Part shown: positions 23,346-35,695 of the stretch, piece by piece
Numbering within the stretch: the stretch's first letter is position 1
Layout: each line of letters begins with the position of its first letter
Origin: Cephalotus follicularis
Lineage: Eukaryota; Streptophyta; Magnoliopsida; Oxalidales; Cephalotaceae
Assembly: GCA_001972305.1 (NCBI GenBank)
Contig: BDDD01001468.1
Location: forward strand, 124,001 to 188,000
DNA: 64,000 nt
Direction: 5' to 3'
Notes under the pieces: generated by a model
The model's database searches: none
Told to the model about the DNA's origin: nothing
What the model saw: the letters and a program-made list of their open reading frames with translations, nothing else
Translations under genes and position numbers: made by a program

Positions 23346-25765
23346 TACCTTCCGGTAATGCCAACACTGGAGCCAAAATCAACCGACTCTTCAACTCTTG
23401 GAAACTTGCTTCACAGGAATCATCCCACACAAAATTGGACTTCTTCTGAGTCAACTGTGTGAGTGGTGTAGCAAGCTTCGAGAATTCCTTGATGAATCTC
23501 CGATAATATCCAGCCAATCCCAAGAAACTACGAACCTCCGTCATGTTCTTCAGTTGGGGCCAATCAACAATGCTTTCAATCTTCGCAGGGTCCACTGACA
23601 ATCCTTCACTCGACACTATGTGACCTAAGAAAGTCAGATGATGCAGCCAAAATTCACACTTGCTGAATTTGGCGTACAGCTGTTCCTTCCGTAGTGTCTG
23701 CAGTACAATTCTCAAGTGCTGCATGTGCTCCTCAGTGCTCTTTGAGTAGATCAGGATGTCATCTAAGAATATGACGACAAACTGGTCCAGGTAAGGTTGG
23801 AACACTTTGTTCATCAAACACATGAAAGCTGCAGGAGCATTGGTCAAACCAAACGGCAGTATCAGAAATTCGTAATGCCCATATCTGGTTCGAAATGCGG
23901 TCTTCTCCACATCACCTTCTCTGATCCTCAACTGATTGTAACCTGTTCTCAGGTCAAGTTTGGAGTATACAGTTGAGCCTTGCAATTGATCGAACAACTC
24001 CTCAATATGTGGTAGAGGATACTTGTTCTTTACCGTCGCTTGATTAAGCAGCCTGTAATCAATGCATAGCCGCATCGATCCATCCTTCTTCTTCACAAAC
24101 AGAACCGGTGCTCCCCACGGTGATACACTCGGTCTGATAAACCCTTTGTCAAGGTAATCTTGTAGTTGAATTTTCAACTCCTTCAGCTCAGCAGGAGCCA
24201 TTCGGTATGGTGCTCTGGATATAGGAGCAATTCCAGGCAATAGCTCAATGCTGAACTCAACATCTCTCTCCGGTGGCAACGAAGTGAGTTCATCTGGAAA
24301 CACATCAGGAAATTCACATACAACAGGCACTTGTTCAATATTAGGCGTACCTTTCGTATGATCAATCACGTACGCCAAGTAACCTTCGCATCCTTGCTTG
24401 AGATATTTTTGTGCTCGTGTATGTGAAATGATCGGAGCAGTAGCTTCCTTCTCTCCGATAAATTTGAACTCAGTCCCATCTTGCAGGAAAAATGTCATCA
24501 TCTTGTTGTAGCAATCAACACAAGCATGATGAGCATACAACCAATCCATCCCCAAGATTACATCAAAATCTCGGATAGGTAATACTATCAAGTCAGCAGA
24601 TAGTTCAATCCCAGCTATCACGATTTCACAGTCTTTCATAATAGTATCAGATAAAAGACAAGTACCCACAGGAGTACTTACTTCCAAGACATATGATAGT
24701 CTAGTAGTAATGCCATGCAAATTGCGAGCAAATTCAGATGCAATGAATGAATGCGTCGCACCAGGATCGATCAATACATGAGCTAATATGCTAGATATAT
24801 AGATAGTACCTCCCACAACAGTAGTAGATTCTGGCACATCATCTTTAGATAAGGTATAGAGTCTACCTTTCATGATCCCCTTTCCGGTATCTCTTCGCGG
24901 TTGAGCCGCCGTAATACTGCCACTAGCTCCAGCACTCCCTTGTTGGCCGCGTACTTGCTCCCTAGTCATTGGGCAATTCATCACTATGTGACCTTGTGAA
25001 CCACACCTCAAGCACTTTCCCGTCTTCTTCCAGCATTCAGACTCATCATGATTCGGACGACCACAGAAAGTACATCTGCTTGCATTCGGTTGACTGTTTC
25101 GGTTAGGTGTCCTTGATCGTGTGCGTTGAGAACTCCCTTGCTCTTTGTTGTCAAATCTGGTTAACTTAGCAGGATTATTGCTTCCCTGCCCACTTGACTG
25201 TGTAGCCCTCGATGGAACAACTCAAGACCGTTCTGCTCTCCTTTCATTCGTGTCAGCTTCCAGAATCATTACTCTTTCAGCAACATCAACAAAAGTGGTC
25301 AGCTGTAACAATAACAATTTGGACCTGATATATGGTCGAAGGCCTTTCAAGAACCTTCGGATCATCCGTGACTCACCCTCAACAAGATAAGGCGTGTGTC
25401 TCGCCAGCTCCACGAATCTAGTCTGGTATTGAGCTACCGTCATCTCTCCTTGACGTAACTCCATCAGCTCTGTCTCCCGACGATCTCGTTCAATCTGCGG
25501 TACGTAAGTACCAAGAAACTAGGACTGGAATCTGTCCCAAGTCCTGTCAAGCCCACGGTTTTCCCATTTCGCTTCAGTTCTCTCCCACCAATAAGTTGCC
25601 TCGCCCCACAAGCGGTACACAGCAAAATTAAGCTTTTGGTCATCAGTGCATTCTAGGGCAGCAAATATCTTTTCCAGGTCTCTGATCCACCGTTCAGCTA
25701 TGGTAGCATTCAGTTCGCCATTAAAGGTCGGAGGATTCTGCCCCAGCTTAGCATATATGGAATAT
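23346..25765 (-). mobile_element. E3 gag, protease and reverse transcriptase region
   Basis: A gag remnant (YQTRFVELARHTPYLVEGES, about 25430-25370) is followed by a zinc knuckle ([11 protein letters not shown], about 25005). The aspartic protease has [16 protein letters not shown], with Pro in place of Ser in the usual DSGATHSF. The reverse transcriptase has [33 protein letters not shown] and the catalytic FLDDILIYS. An [14 protein letters not shown] block leads into RNase H. The long open frame 25011-23346 is unusually well preserved for this nest. Confidence 0.8.
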
Positions 25766-25777
25766 GCTCTGATACCA
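25766..25777 (-). other. E3 primer-binding site (initiator tRNA-Met type)
   Basis: Minus strand TGGTATCAGAGC, the 12-base primer site typical of Tekay/Del and many Copia elements, three bases from the LTR edge at 25781. Confidence 0.9.
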
Positions 25778-25780
25778 TGC

Positions 25781-28710
25781 TGTCACACCCCGCCTTTCGA
25801 TGCGTTGACAAGCATATAAGGTGATATCAGGAATAAGCATAAAATAATATTCCAGCATTTCAATTAATAGTCGTAAAAAAAAATTCGCGGAAGAATTCGA
25901 TAAGCCGGAATATAAAATAAGCCGTCCGCACGCATCCCATACTACATGCGGGTAAAACCACAATTATCCTTACATAAAAGGAAAATACAACACTACGAGG
26001 TATGAACCGTTCAATTTCAAATTACAGTACAACACCATAAATAACAACCTTAAATCAAAAAAATAAGAAGCTCTCCAAGCTTCGGCAACAGTCTCCAAAA
26101 GTCCTTGCTTAATCTGAAATTGTAGGGGTTAGCCGTTGTCCTCACTTGGCTAAGCAGAATGATAATGTATGATAAGGAATATATGAATGCAACATGTATG
26201 ACAGTTTATATATTAAAATAACATTTAAATGTGCCAATATATAAGCAATCATGCCAAGTGGCCATAAACAATCCATATGCAAGAATACCGCACAAGGGTA
26301 CAGTCAATCAGTCCAGTGGTTTGTCCGAAGACCAGTATTGGGCTCAAGACGCCGCTAACCCCTAGCCTACGTCGAGCCACCTAGCTATCACCCCAACTCC
26401 GCTGATGATAGGAGGCAACAGTACTACCAGCATTTAACGGGTAGCTAACAATCAGTTCTGCATTTGCAGACAGTATAGGTGGATGTTCTAGCCAACTCCT
26501 GGCACATAGGACCACCCCCGTAGTCAGTGATGGCTCCAATCACTCGACTAACAGCAGTAAACATAGACAATCAATTCAATCAGTGCAATCCAATGTAATA
26601 TTACATAAGTGTATAATATGCAATATGAAAATTGTTTTCTTTAGAAACATTAACAATTCAGTAATCGCACCTCTCATAAGAGGAAAACGATATCAGTAAC
26701 AGTAGTGGTTTCCAGTTGGAAACAAAACAGTAGGTGATAAATCAGTAGTTTCTTGTAATGATAGTTTTTCATTTGAAAACAATAGTTAAACCTTAATTGT
26801 GCATTTGATGCATAACTTCGTTCAATCATTGAAATATAATAGTAGCGATGTTAAATAACATCAAACAGTAGATACTATGGAATGGTAGCATATACAATTC
26901 AATAACAGTACCAAACAGTAGCAATTCGATCAATTTATGCAATTTATACCCAGAACAGTCGGCTGCCATCAAGAACCAGTCGGCTGTTGGGTTGTGTAGT
27001 CGACTGCATTGCCTTGGCAGTCGACTGGATAGGTTGTGTAGTCGACTGCCAAGGGTGGTAATCGACTACCTCTGCCCAGAAAATGCAGGCAGTAGCATGT
27101 CATGCAATGTAATTTCAATTTCCAATCAATTCCACACATGTAATCATGCAGAAAATAATCATACATAATATGCATAATCATATCTTCCATAACATATCGT
27201 TACCCCTACCTCAAATTCCTATCCCAAGATCAATTGAGTTTGATCTTTCTCTTTGAGTTCCAAGTCACTTTCACCAATCACTCTTTCAATTTCCAGCAGA
27301 ACCAATCTATGCATAACAGTAGCAATTCGATCAATTTATGCAATTTATACCCAGAACAGTCGGCTGCCATCAAGAACCAGTCGGCTGTTGGGTTGTGTAG
27401 TCGACTGCATTGCCTTGGCAGTCGACTGGATAGGTTGTGTAGTCGACTGCCAAGGGTGGCAGCCGACTGCCTCTGCCCAGAAAATGCAGGCAGTAGCATG
27501 TCATGCAATGTAATTTCAATTTCCAATCAATTCCACACATGCAATCATGCAGAAAATAATCATACATAATATGCATACTCATATCTTTCATAACATATCG
27601 TTACCCCTACCTCAAATTGCTATCCCAAGATCAATTGAGTTTGATCTTTCTCTTTGAGTTCCAAGTCACTTTCACCAATCACTCTTTCAATTTCCAGCAG
27701 AACCAATCTATGCATGTTTGTTTATGAATACATGCATCAATATCAGTAGGTTTCAATGATTCTAATAGTGGTTTAATCATTAACCCATTTAAGTCTTAAC
27801 TTTCCTCTTACCATTCTATCACTTTCTTCTTTGAATTCTATACCAATATCATTAAATCTCGGTTTCATTGATCTTAACTTATTTGACAGTAGGTATATGC
27901 ATACTTAGGAACCATTAAGCATATATCCTATCACTAATAACAATTAGAATCCATTCTTGAGGTTATAATCACTAATTCCATTGATCCCATAACTACTTTC
28001 CATTTCAATTCCAAAGGTTGTTAATTATTATCCATTAACAGAAGATATACAAATTTTTCCTAGTCATTTTATCATCAAAATAACAAAGAATTCGGATTCA
28101 GAACTTACCAAGAGTCTAAAGCCTCAAAGTCCTCCTTTTTGAGCTTTCTAACATCTCCAATGCAAGCCTTCCACAATCCTTAGTAACTCTCACTTCACTC
28201 TGTGTTTCTAACACTCCTAACACCATTCAACATCTGATATAAAACCTGAATTCGTCAGATTCCATCCAAGTCATATGCACTCACATTCCATTCTTCTTTC
28301 CACCACATGCATTGTCCTCTTTCACTTTTCTCTCATAATATATTAATTTGTAGGTTTTAGATCTGCAGAGAACATGCAAACATTCCCTTTTGCATGTTCT
28401 GGCAGATGGTGGACGCATGTGTCCATACCTACCCATCATTCTTGTCCCTGCACATGCCAGGATTCTGTCCTGGAGCAATCCAGTCGACTGGACATAGTGG
28501 GCAGTCGACTGCCTTCTTCACGTGGCAAATAGTCAACTGTTGCCCTGTGACAGTCGGCTATTTGGGCTGGATTAGGGTTTTCCAATCTTTGACACTTCTC
28601 CAATTGTATATCCAATCAACCCAAGCAATTACCAATCATAAAAATTAGTATAATTGGGCAAATAACTCAACAAAAATGTATATTTTATTTCAAAATTGGG
28701 TCAATGTACA
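25781..28710 (-). repeat. E3 5' LTR (~2.9 kb)
   Basis: On the plus strand it begins TGTCACACCCCG beside the primer site and ends ...GTCAATGTACA at about 28710 where E2 RNase H text resumes. It contains a 401-bp tandem duplication and GTCGAC-centred short repeats. The right edge is inferred from the CA end and the return of E2 sequence. Confidence 0.75.
26916..27717. repeat. 401-bp tandem duplication with GTCGAC motifs in E3 LTR
   Basis: GCAATTCGATCAATTTATGC occurs at 26921 and 27322, and ACCAATCTATGCAT ends both units (27301, 27702): two nearly identical units of 401 bp. Each contains five or six copies of a short motif close to CAGTCGACTGC or CAGTCGGCTG. Another cluster of the motif lies at about 28480-28560 in the same LTR. 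Confidence 0.88.
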
Positions 28711-30315
28711 TCAATTGAAGTTACGGTTATTACAGAATGTTTATGAGAGATTGCAAAAAGATGTTCATCAGGGAATGAATCTCTAACTAATTCCGTGGAT
28801 GGGGGGGATTCAACTATCATTCTAGACAGATGGTCAGCTACGACATTCTCAGAACCTTTCTTATCACGAATTTCTAGGTCAAATTCCTGTGATAGCAGAA
28901 TCCATCGAATAAGTCTCGGTTTTGTGTCCTTTTTGGAAAGAATGTGCTTAAGAGCATAATGATCCGTATATACCACCACCCTGGATCCTAGGATATATGA
29001 ACGAAACTACTACGGCTAGCAATTCTTTTTCAGTCGTGGTATATTTAGATTGAGCCACTGGAAAAGTCTTACTAGCGTAGTAAATAACAACCGGTTTCTT
29101 GTCTACCCTCTGTCCTAAAATAGCACCGACTGCATAGTCCGATGCATCGCACATGATCTCAAAAGGCAATGACCAATTCGGGGGCTGGATAATAGGTGCC
29201 GTAGACAATGAATCTTTCAAAGTCTGAAAAGACTGAAGGCAGGCATCATCAAAGAAAAATTGTACATTCTCAACAAATAAATTGCATTGGGGTCTGGAGA
29301 TAGTACTAAAATCCTTAATGAATCACCTGTAAAATCCGGCATGTCCAAGAAACGATCGAACTTGCCTAACAGAAGTAGGAGGAGGAAGTTTCTGGATTAA
29401 TTCAACTTTTGCTATATCAACCTCAATCCCACGAGAGGAAACAATGTGTCCAAGCACTATTCCTTCTTGGACCATGAAATGACTCTTCTCCCAACTCAGA
29501 ACTAGATTCGTCTCCTTACAACGTTTGAGAACTTTTTCCAACTTAAGGAGGCTATCATCAAAGGATGCACCAAAGACGGAGAAATCATCCATAAAAACCT
29601 CAAGGAACTCCCCTACCATATCAGAGAATAACGAGAGCATGCAACGCTGGAAAGTGGCAGGAGCGTTACATAACCCAAAGGCCATCCTTCGAAAAGCGAA
29701 TGTGCCATAGGGGCATGTAAATGTGGTTTTCTCTTGGTCTTCGGGGCACACACTTACTTGGTTATATCCTGAGTATCCATCTAAAAAACTAAAGTAGCTA
29801 TTGTCGGACAGCTTCTCAAGGATCTGATCAATGAATGGAAGTGGAAAGTGATCCTTGCGGGTGACAGAATTAAGTTTTCTATAATCAATGCATACTCTCC
29901 AACCAGTTGTTGTACGAGTGGGGATCTTGTCACCTTTTTCATTCTCAACCACAGTAATGCCCGACTTCTTTGGCACTATCTGAATTGGACTAACCCATTT
30001 GCTGTCAGAGATGGGGTAGATAATGCCAGCGTCTAACCACTTCACAATCTCATCCTTGACAACTTCGCGCATATTTGGATTCAATCTTCGTTGTGCGTCC
30101 CTGAAAGGTTTAGCACCATCTTCACAATAAATCTGATGCATACAGATAGATGGGCTTATGCCTTTCAAATCAGCAACTGACCACCCAATGGCTTCTTTAT
30201 GATCCTTTAGAACTGCCAATACTTTGTTTTCCTGATCAGTAGTCAAACTAGAGGCAATAATAACTGGGAGTGTCTCATTCGGCCCCAAGTAAGCATACTT
30301 CAAAGAATCGGGCAA
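28711..30315 (-). mobile_element. E2 reverse transcriptase and RNase H region
   Basis: Reverse transcriptase about 30315-29323: GWRVCIDYRKLNSVTRKDHF, FGLCNAPATFQRCML and FMDDFSVFG, the catalytic DD form usual in Athila. RNase H about 29220-28711: [43 protein letters not shown] and ADHLSRM. Together with the LLDLGANVNILPSS protease this places E2 in the Athila/Tat side of Gypsy. The coding text is broken in a few places. Confidence 0.82.
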
Positions 30316-30364
30316 AGATTTCTGGTCTAAGATGGGGAAATTCTATGGATTTCAGCATTGGTGA

Positions 30365-32808
30365 CTATGCCAAAGGGGGTAATGGCTCAAATTTATACGT
30401 CCATGGGGAAAGATTCGAAGAACTAGGAAAATCCATCAGGGCATTAATCTCTACGGTGTCAGAGTCGGTATCGTAATCATCACCAAAGAAATTCAAATAT
30501 TGCAGTGAAGAGTTATTGACAAGTGTCTCGGGCACACACTGGGATACTACTTCAGCGATCATATCAGCGGTAAAACAATCCTCCTCGCCTTGAGGTCCTA
30601 GAGCCGCATTAAAAATGTTCAGTCTCAACTTCTTATTACCAAAGCATATATCCATGGCTCCGGATCGACAATTTATGCAAGCATTTGCTGTGGCCAAGAA
30701 AGGACGACCTAAAATAATTGATTGTGGCTTCCCAAACAAAGAGGTTTCCATATCGAGCACAAGGAAATCCACTAGAAAATAAAACTCATCCACTTTCACT
30801 AACACATCCTCAATGAATCCCTTAGGAATTTTCAAAGATCTATCAGCAAGTTGAAGTGTCACCTCAGTGGGTTTCAATTCTCCAAACCCAAAATGATCAT
30901 AAACGGAGCTAGGGAGGATGTTAACATTGGCACCTAAATCCAGGAGTGCTCTCTCTAATTGTAAATTTCCAATTTTGCAAGATATCAGAGGAGCTCCAGT
31001 ATCCTTGAGTTTAGGAGACAACTTGTTGGAAAGCACTGCGCTCACTTGCTCTGTTAAATGGACCATTTTCGGAATGTGTGTTTTCAACTTACGCTTCGTG
31101 ATGCATAAGTCCTTCAGGAACTTGGCATATGCTGGAACTTGTTGTATCGCATCAAGAAGAGAAAGGTTGATTTGGACTTGCTTGAACAATTCCATCATCT
31201 CTTCCATTCTTCCAACCTTTTTACCCAACGGGGGAACAAGAGACGGAGATCGCAAACACTCAGGAAAAGGTGCTTTAGGTGTAACAAGAGTAACTTCCTT
31301 TACCTTTCCTTTATGTTCACTTTCTTTAGACGTGGATGTTTCTTTCTCACCACTCTCAGAAGATACTCTCTCCTCAGGACTCGTATCATGAATCGGATCA
31401 GGATTTGGAACATTGACTTGCGATTCTCTGATTACCTTCCCACTTCTCAAATTTGTAATTACTTTGGCTTGTTCTAAGTGGGAACACTGTCCAAACTGAT
31501 TTTTAGGATTGCCTACCACTTGACTTGGTAGGTGGCCTTCTTCTCCCTTCCTAATGAAGTCAGCTAGCTGTCATATTTGAGATTCCAATTTGGAGATGGA
31601 TTGGGGATATGAGTGAAGGATTTGATCATATCTCTGGCTATTCTTGTTAATCGCATCCAAAGCAAATAGTACCTTATCCAATTTATCTTCAGCTGACGAG
31701 GGCATTTGAGGTGGAAAATTTGATTGTTGCACATCTTTATAGGCATTTTGATATGGAAGGGAATTATCTTGCCTATAAGGAAGATTGTGGCTCGTATTGG
31801 GCTGCTTCCATGCGAAGTTGGGGTGATTCCTCCATCCCGGGTTATACGTGTTGGAATATGGATTATTCACCAGTCTAGGGAATCCTTGCACTGCTTGCGC
31901 TTGTTCTTAAATAAATTCTGGATATTGCACAGCAAGCGGGCAATCACTCATGTAATGTGTCGGATTAGCACATAAGGCGCAAGCCTCGTGTGCAGTAGAA
32001 GTCTGAGTAGATTGTGTAGGAAGCGTCCCTATAGTAAGCACTTTATCTAATTTCTGAGATAGGATGGCCACCTTGGCATTGATAGTCTCAAATTGGCTAA
32101 CCTCGTATATGCCTCCTTTCTTTTGAGTACCCATCGCAGAGGACTCTATTCTGGATGATAAATGGTGTAAAGAGTTCTCGCTAAGGGCCTTAAACAATTG
32201 TCAAGTTTCGTCTTCACTTTTATGCATGAATGTACCTCCACAAGAAGCATCCACCTTCTGTCTATTTTGTGCGGTCAGTCCATCATAGAAGCATTGGACT
32301 AACCGCCATTTAGGAACGGCATGATGGGGACATTTTCGAATGAGGTCCTTTAATCTTTCCCATGACTCATGGAACTGCTCACCATCTTGTTGTGAAAAGC
32401 TAGTGAGAGCTCGTCTTATCTGGTTAGTTCAGCCTATGGGAAAATATTTCTTGAGGAACTCTTGCTGTAGTTGTGCCCACGTGGTGATGATTACAGAGTC
32501 TAAGGAATATAACCATTGTTTAGCTCTATCTTTCAATGAGAATGGAAATAAGATTAACTTAAGGGCATCCTCCGACAAATTCTGAATTTTAAACGTGGAG
32601 CAAATCTCAATGAATTCATCAAAATGCTTGTACGGTTCCTCATTAACAAGTCCATAAAAGGATGGTAACATCTGAATAATACTGGACTTAATCTCAATTG
32701 AGCAGTTTGGACAGCAGGCACCCTAATGCATGAAGCAATGGTATATGAACGTGGGGTAAAATATTCGATTAAGGGCCGTCTTGGTTGCGCGTCATGATTT
32801 TCACCCAT
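30365..32808 (-). mobile_element. E2 gag and protease region
   Basis: Gag from 32808 (GENHDAQPRRPLIEYFTPRS, FPFSLKDRAKQWLYSLD, ALCANPTHYMSDC) through a Gln/Pro-rich part to about 31520. Then a 384-residue open stretch (31519-30365) carries the protease text LLDLGANVNILPSSVYDHF and GRPFLATANACINC. Very close in sequence to the E1 gag and protease region. Broken in a few places in gag. Confidence 0.8.
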
Positions 32809-32992
32809 TCTGGTGTTTGCTCTAGTGGCAGCTAAAGTTCTTTCAATCTCTAGGTCGCAAGTAACTACTTTGGCATCTAATGATCAGTGACCTAGCATGC
32901 ATCTATCTATAGTGAAAAAAGAAAATTTCCTAAGGTTTTTTTTTTTTTGAATAACTAAGGTCCCTAAGCTATTTTTATGACACTCACTACGC

Positions 32993-33010
32993 TCCCCGGC
33001 AACGACGCCA
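32993..33010 (-). other. E2 primer-binding site (tRNA-Asp type)
   Basis: Minus strand TGGCGTCGTTGCCGGGGA, the same 18 bases as in E1, six bases from the LTR edge at 33017. Confidence 0.88.
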
Positions 33011-33016
33011 AAATTT

Positions 33017-34703
33017 TGATGGGTGTCTTTAGGCCGAATCAAAATTACCCTAATCTAACAATTTTGCAAGTGGAAGTATGGATCGTTCCCACGAAAAGCT
33101 GAAAGGAGATGCTATAAAAATAAACTTAGGATGCAACCAAACAAAAATAACGAATACGAAATTAATTTAATCTAAGTTAGCAATGCAAATAAAATGAATT
33201 GAAAAGAGGTTTTGAATTAAACTAATTAAATGAAAAACTATACAATTTAAATTAAATATCTAACGTAGACTAACAAAATAAATCAATAAGAAAAGTAATA
33301 TAAAACAGCAATCCCGTAGATGTGAGAATCCCCGCATGTATATATATATATATATTCAAATTCATGGCACAAGTTTCAGTTAAGCACAGAAATTTACCGA
33401 ATTAACCTAGGTACAACCTATCCTGTCAAACATTGATACTCTCAAAAGGTTGATTGGTTAAAGGGTGTCTTTGATTAACACAGTAAACTAGTGATTTAGC
33501 CTAGGTACAACCTATCCTGTCACACCTTGATACTCTCAAAAGGTTGATTGGTCAAAAACTGTCATTGCTCAATCACATAAAAAAAATATTGCATGATATA
33601 GATGAAATAAAGTTACTAACAATAAATCATCAAAACAGATTTTATATATTAAAAATTATTCTCATCAATGTTGTCACTATATTAACAAGAAAAAGTGTCT
33701 CACAAACATGCAATTAAACTTGAAACCAAAACTGAAATATATATATAACATGGATTCATCTACATCTAAAGATTAGAATACTTAGCCGGACATGACGATA
33801 GAAGCAATAATAATCTTCAAAGAATTCTTCCTCTCCATGTCGTGCTGCATTTCCTTACTTACTACCCTTCTCTCTATCCTACTGCCGTCTACTCTCGTAC
33901 TCCCCCCTCTCTTTGTGTCTCTATTTTTGCTATATATATATACACACAGCCGACATAAAAAAAAATCTTAAAACTAATGCAATCCGGCAATTTTGTTTTA
34001 TTTCCTTTTCTTGTTGGCGCATGTGCTGATTACTTTGGCGTGATGCTGAGACGATGCATGCATGTTGCTTTGTTGTGCTGGCGTGTTGGGCTTAAAGACG
34101 TATTGCATGGACATCATGAACTGGGCGTTGAATTGCGGCTTTAATGCTGCTGATGGGTTGATGTATGGCATGGCTTGAATTGAGGCTTAATGCACATGTG
34201 GGCTGATTGGTTGCATGGAGATGTATGGATCCATGGTGCATGTTGCGCATGTTGACTTGGATGCTGGGCTTATGGCGTTAATACGTTGAAGTTTGAGGCG
34301 TTTTGGAATTGAATTTGCTGAAGATGATGTCATGATGACATAATAATGGACTCCACGTATTTCAACATTTGTTTTCTTGCAATATCTCTTCATCGGAGTT
34401 TCAAAATGAGTCAGTCCAAGAACGAAAAGTGCTCCAAATAATTTTATGAACAAAATGAGCTCAATATTCAATATCTTCTGAGCCTTAAATTTTGACTTCT
34501 CGTATTTTGTGGGTGCACTCTTTAATCGATCGTTGACTTCAAACCACTTTAATTTGAAAAGTCGCGTTTTAGCTTCATTTTCTCCTATTCCGCAATAATC
34601 AACATATTACCTAAAAATTAAATAAACACAACCACAGTAACCTATTCCAAGCATAAAAATATAATAAATAAATCATTAAAATCACACATTTTTATGTTTA
34701 TCA
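33017..34703 (-). repeat. E2 5' LTR with a 94-bp internal duplication
   Basis: TG at 33017, ...TTTATCA end at 34703, then CGGTA. Aligns with 19056-20650. The landmark CCTAGGTACAACCTATCCTG occurs twice (33406 and 33500), giving a 94-bp tandem duplication that the 3' LTR lacks. Confidence 0.85.
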
Positions 34704-34952
34704 CGGTAGCAGCAATAATCTTCTTCAATGAATTCGCTATTAAAAATAGCTGCTCATCTCGCATCTCGCTTCCCTCTACTGTCTACTCCCTTCTACTGCC
34801 TCCTCTCGCCTTATGCCATATAAATAAAACGCGTTTTATTTATTGGATTTTGAACATTTGGGTTTGATTTATTTGTTAAACACCAACACACGTGGATCCA
34901 CTTATGGCGAACTCCCAGTTTTATTACAGGGAGCTACGCGTCTCTCCACTTT

Positions 34953-34956
<4 letters not shown>

Positions 34957-34998
<42 letters not shown>
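34957..34998. repeat. AT dinucleotide microsatellite
   Basis: About 20 uninterrupted AT units inside the E1 5' LTR. A shorter run lies at the matching place near 12801 in the 3' LTR. Confidence 0.95.
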
Positions 34999-35000
<2 letters not shown>

Positions 35001-35695
35001 GGTTAAACGTAGAACATAAATTAAAATATTATGCCGATTGGCGAGGCGCATGGCTGCTGCATGTTTACATGGACTCGTGTGCGAGCATGGACTACTGATG
35101 TTGGCGTGTATGGGCTGAATATATATGCATGCATGGGTTGCTTGGTTGCATGGGCTGAAGACATCATGGGCTCGTAAACTTTTTGAATTGAGGCTTGCGG
35201 CGTTTTGAGGCTTAATGCGCATAGATGTTGGAGAATGATGCACATGGATGCTGGGCATTTTGCAGATGATGATACGTGGTGATGCATGCTTTCAATTCCT
35301 TGCACTATCAGACGCACAATTTGTGTAAGGATGTGATGTCATAATGATGTAAACAGTGAGCTCCACGTGTTTCAACATTTGTTTTCTTGCAATATCTCTT
35401 TATCGGAGTTTCAGAATGAACCGATCTAAGAACTAAAAGTGCTACAAATAATTTTATGAAGAAAATGAGTCCAATATTTAATATCTTTTGAACCTTAAAT
35501 TTTAACTTATCTCGCTTAAGTGGGTGCACTCTTTAACCGATTTTTTACATCAAGCCACTTTAATTCGAAAAGTAACGTTTATTCTCCATTTTCTCTTATT
35601 CCGCAATAATAAACATAATACCCGAAAATCAAATAAAAACAACCACAGTAGTCTATTCCAAACATAAAAATATTATAATTCAATCATTAAAAATA

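Larger units (their letters stand above)
23346..28710 (-). mobile_element. E3: Tekay/Del-like (chromovirus-type Gypsy) element inside E2, partial
   Basis: Lies between the RNase H (28711 on) and integrase (to 23345) parts of E2. Parts seen: one long LTR (25781-28710), tRNA-iMet primer site (25766-25777), gag remnants (about 25748-25020) and a protease/reverse transcriptase region with the start of RNase H (25011-23346). A second LTR and integrase were not seen, so the copy is not whole. Being inside E2, it is younger than E2. Confidence 0.8.
19056..34703 (-). mobile_element. E2: Athila-like LTR element nested in E1, broken, hosting E3
   Basis: Both LTRs are present (19056-20650 and 33017-34703), each with TG..CA ends, bounded by CGGTA at 19051-19055 and 34704-34708. 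The tRNA-Asp primer site is at 32993-33010. Internal parts on the minus strand, in order: gag, protease, reverse transcriptase, RNase H, then a Tekay-like segment (E3, 23346-28710), then integrase. No env-like gene recognised. LTR difference by eye is a few percent, so E2 is moderately young and younger than E1. The coding region is broken in several places, roughly five or more. Confidence 0.85.
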
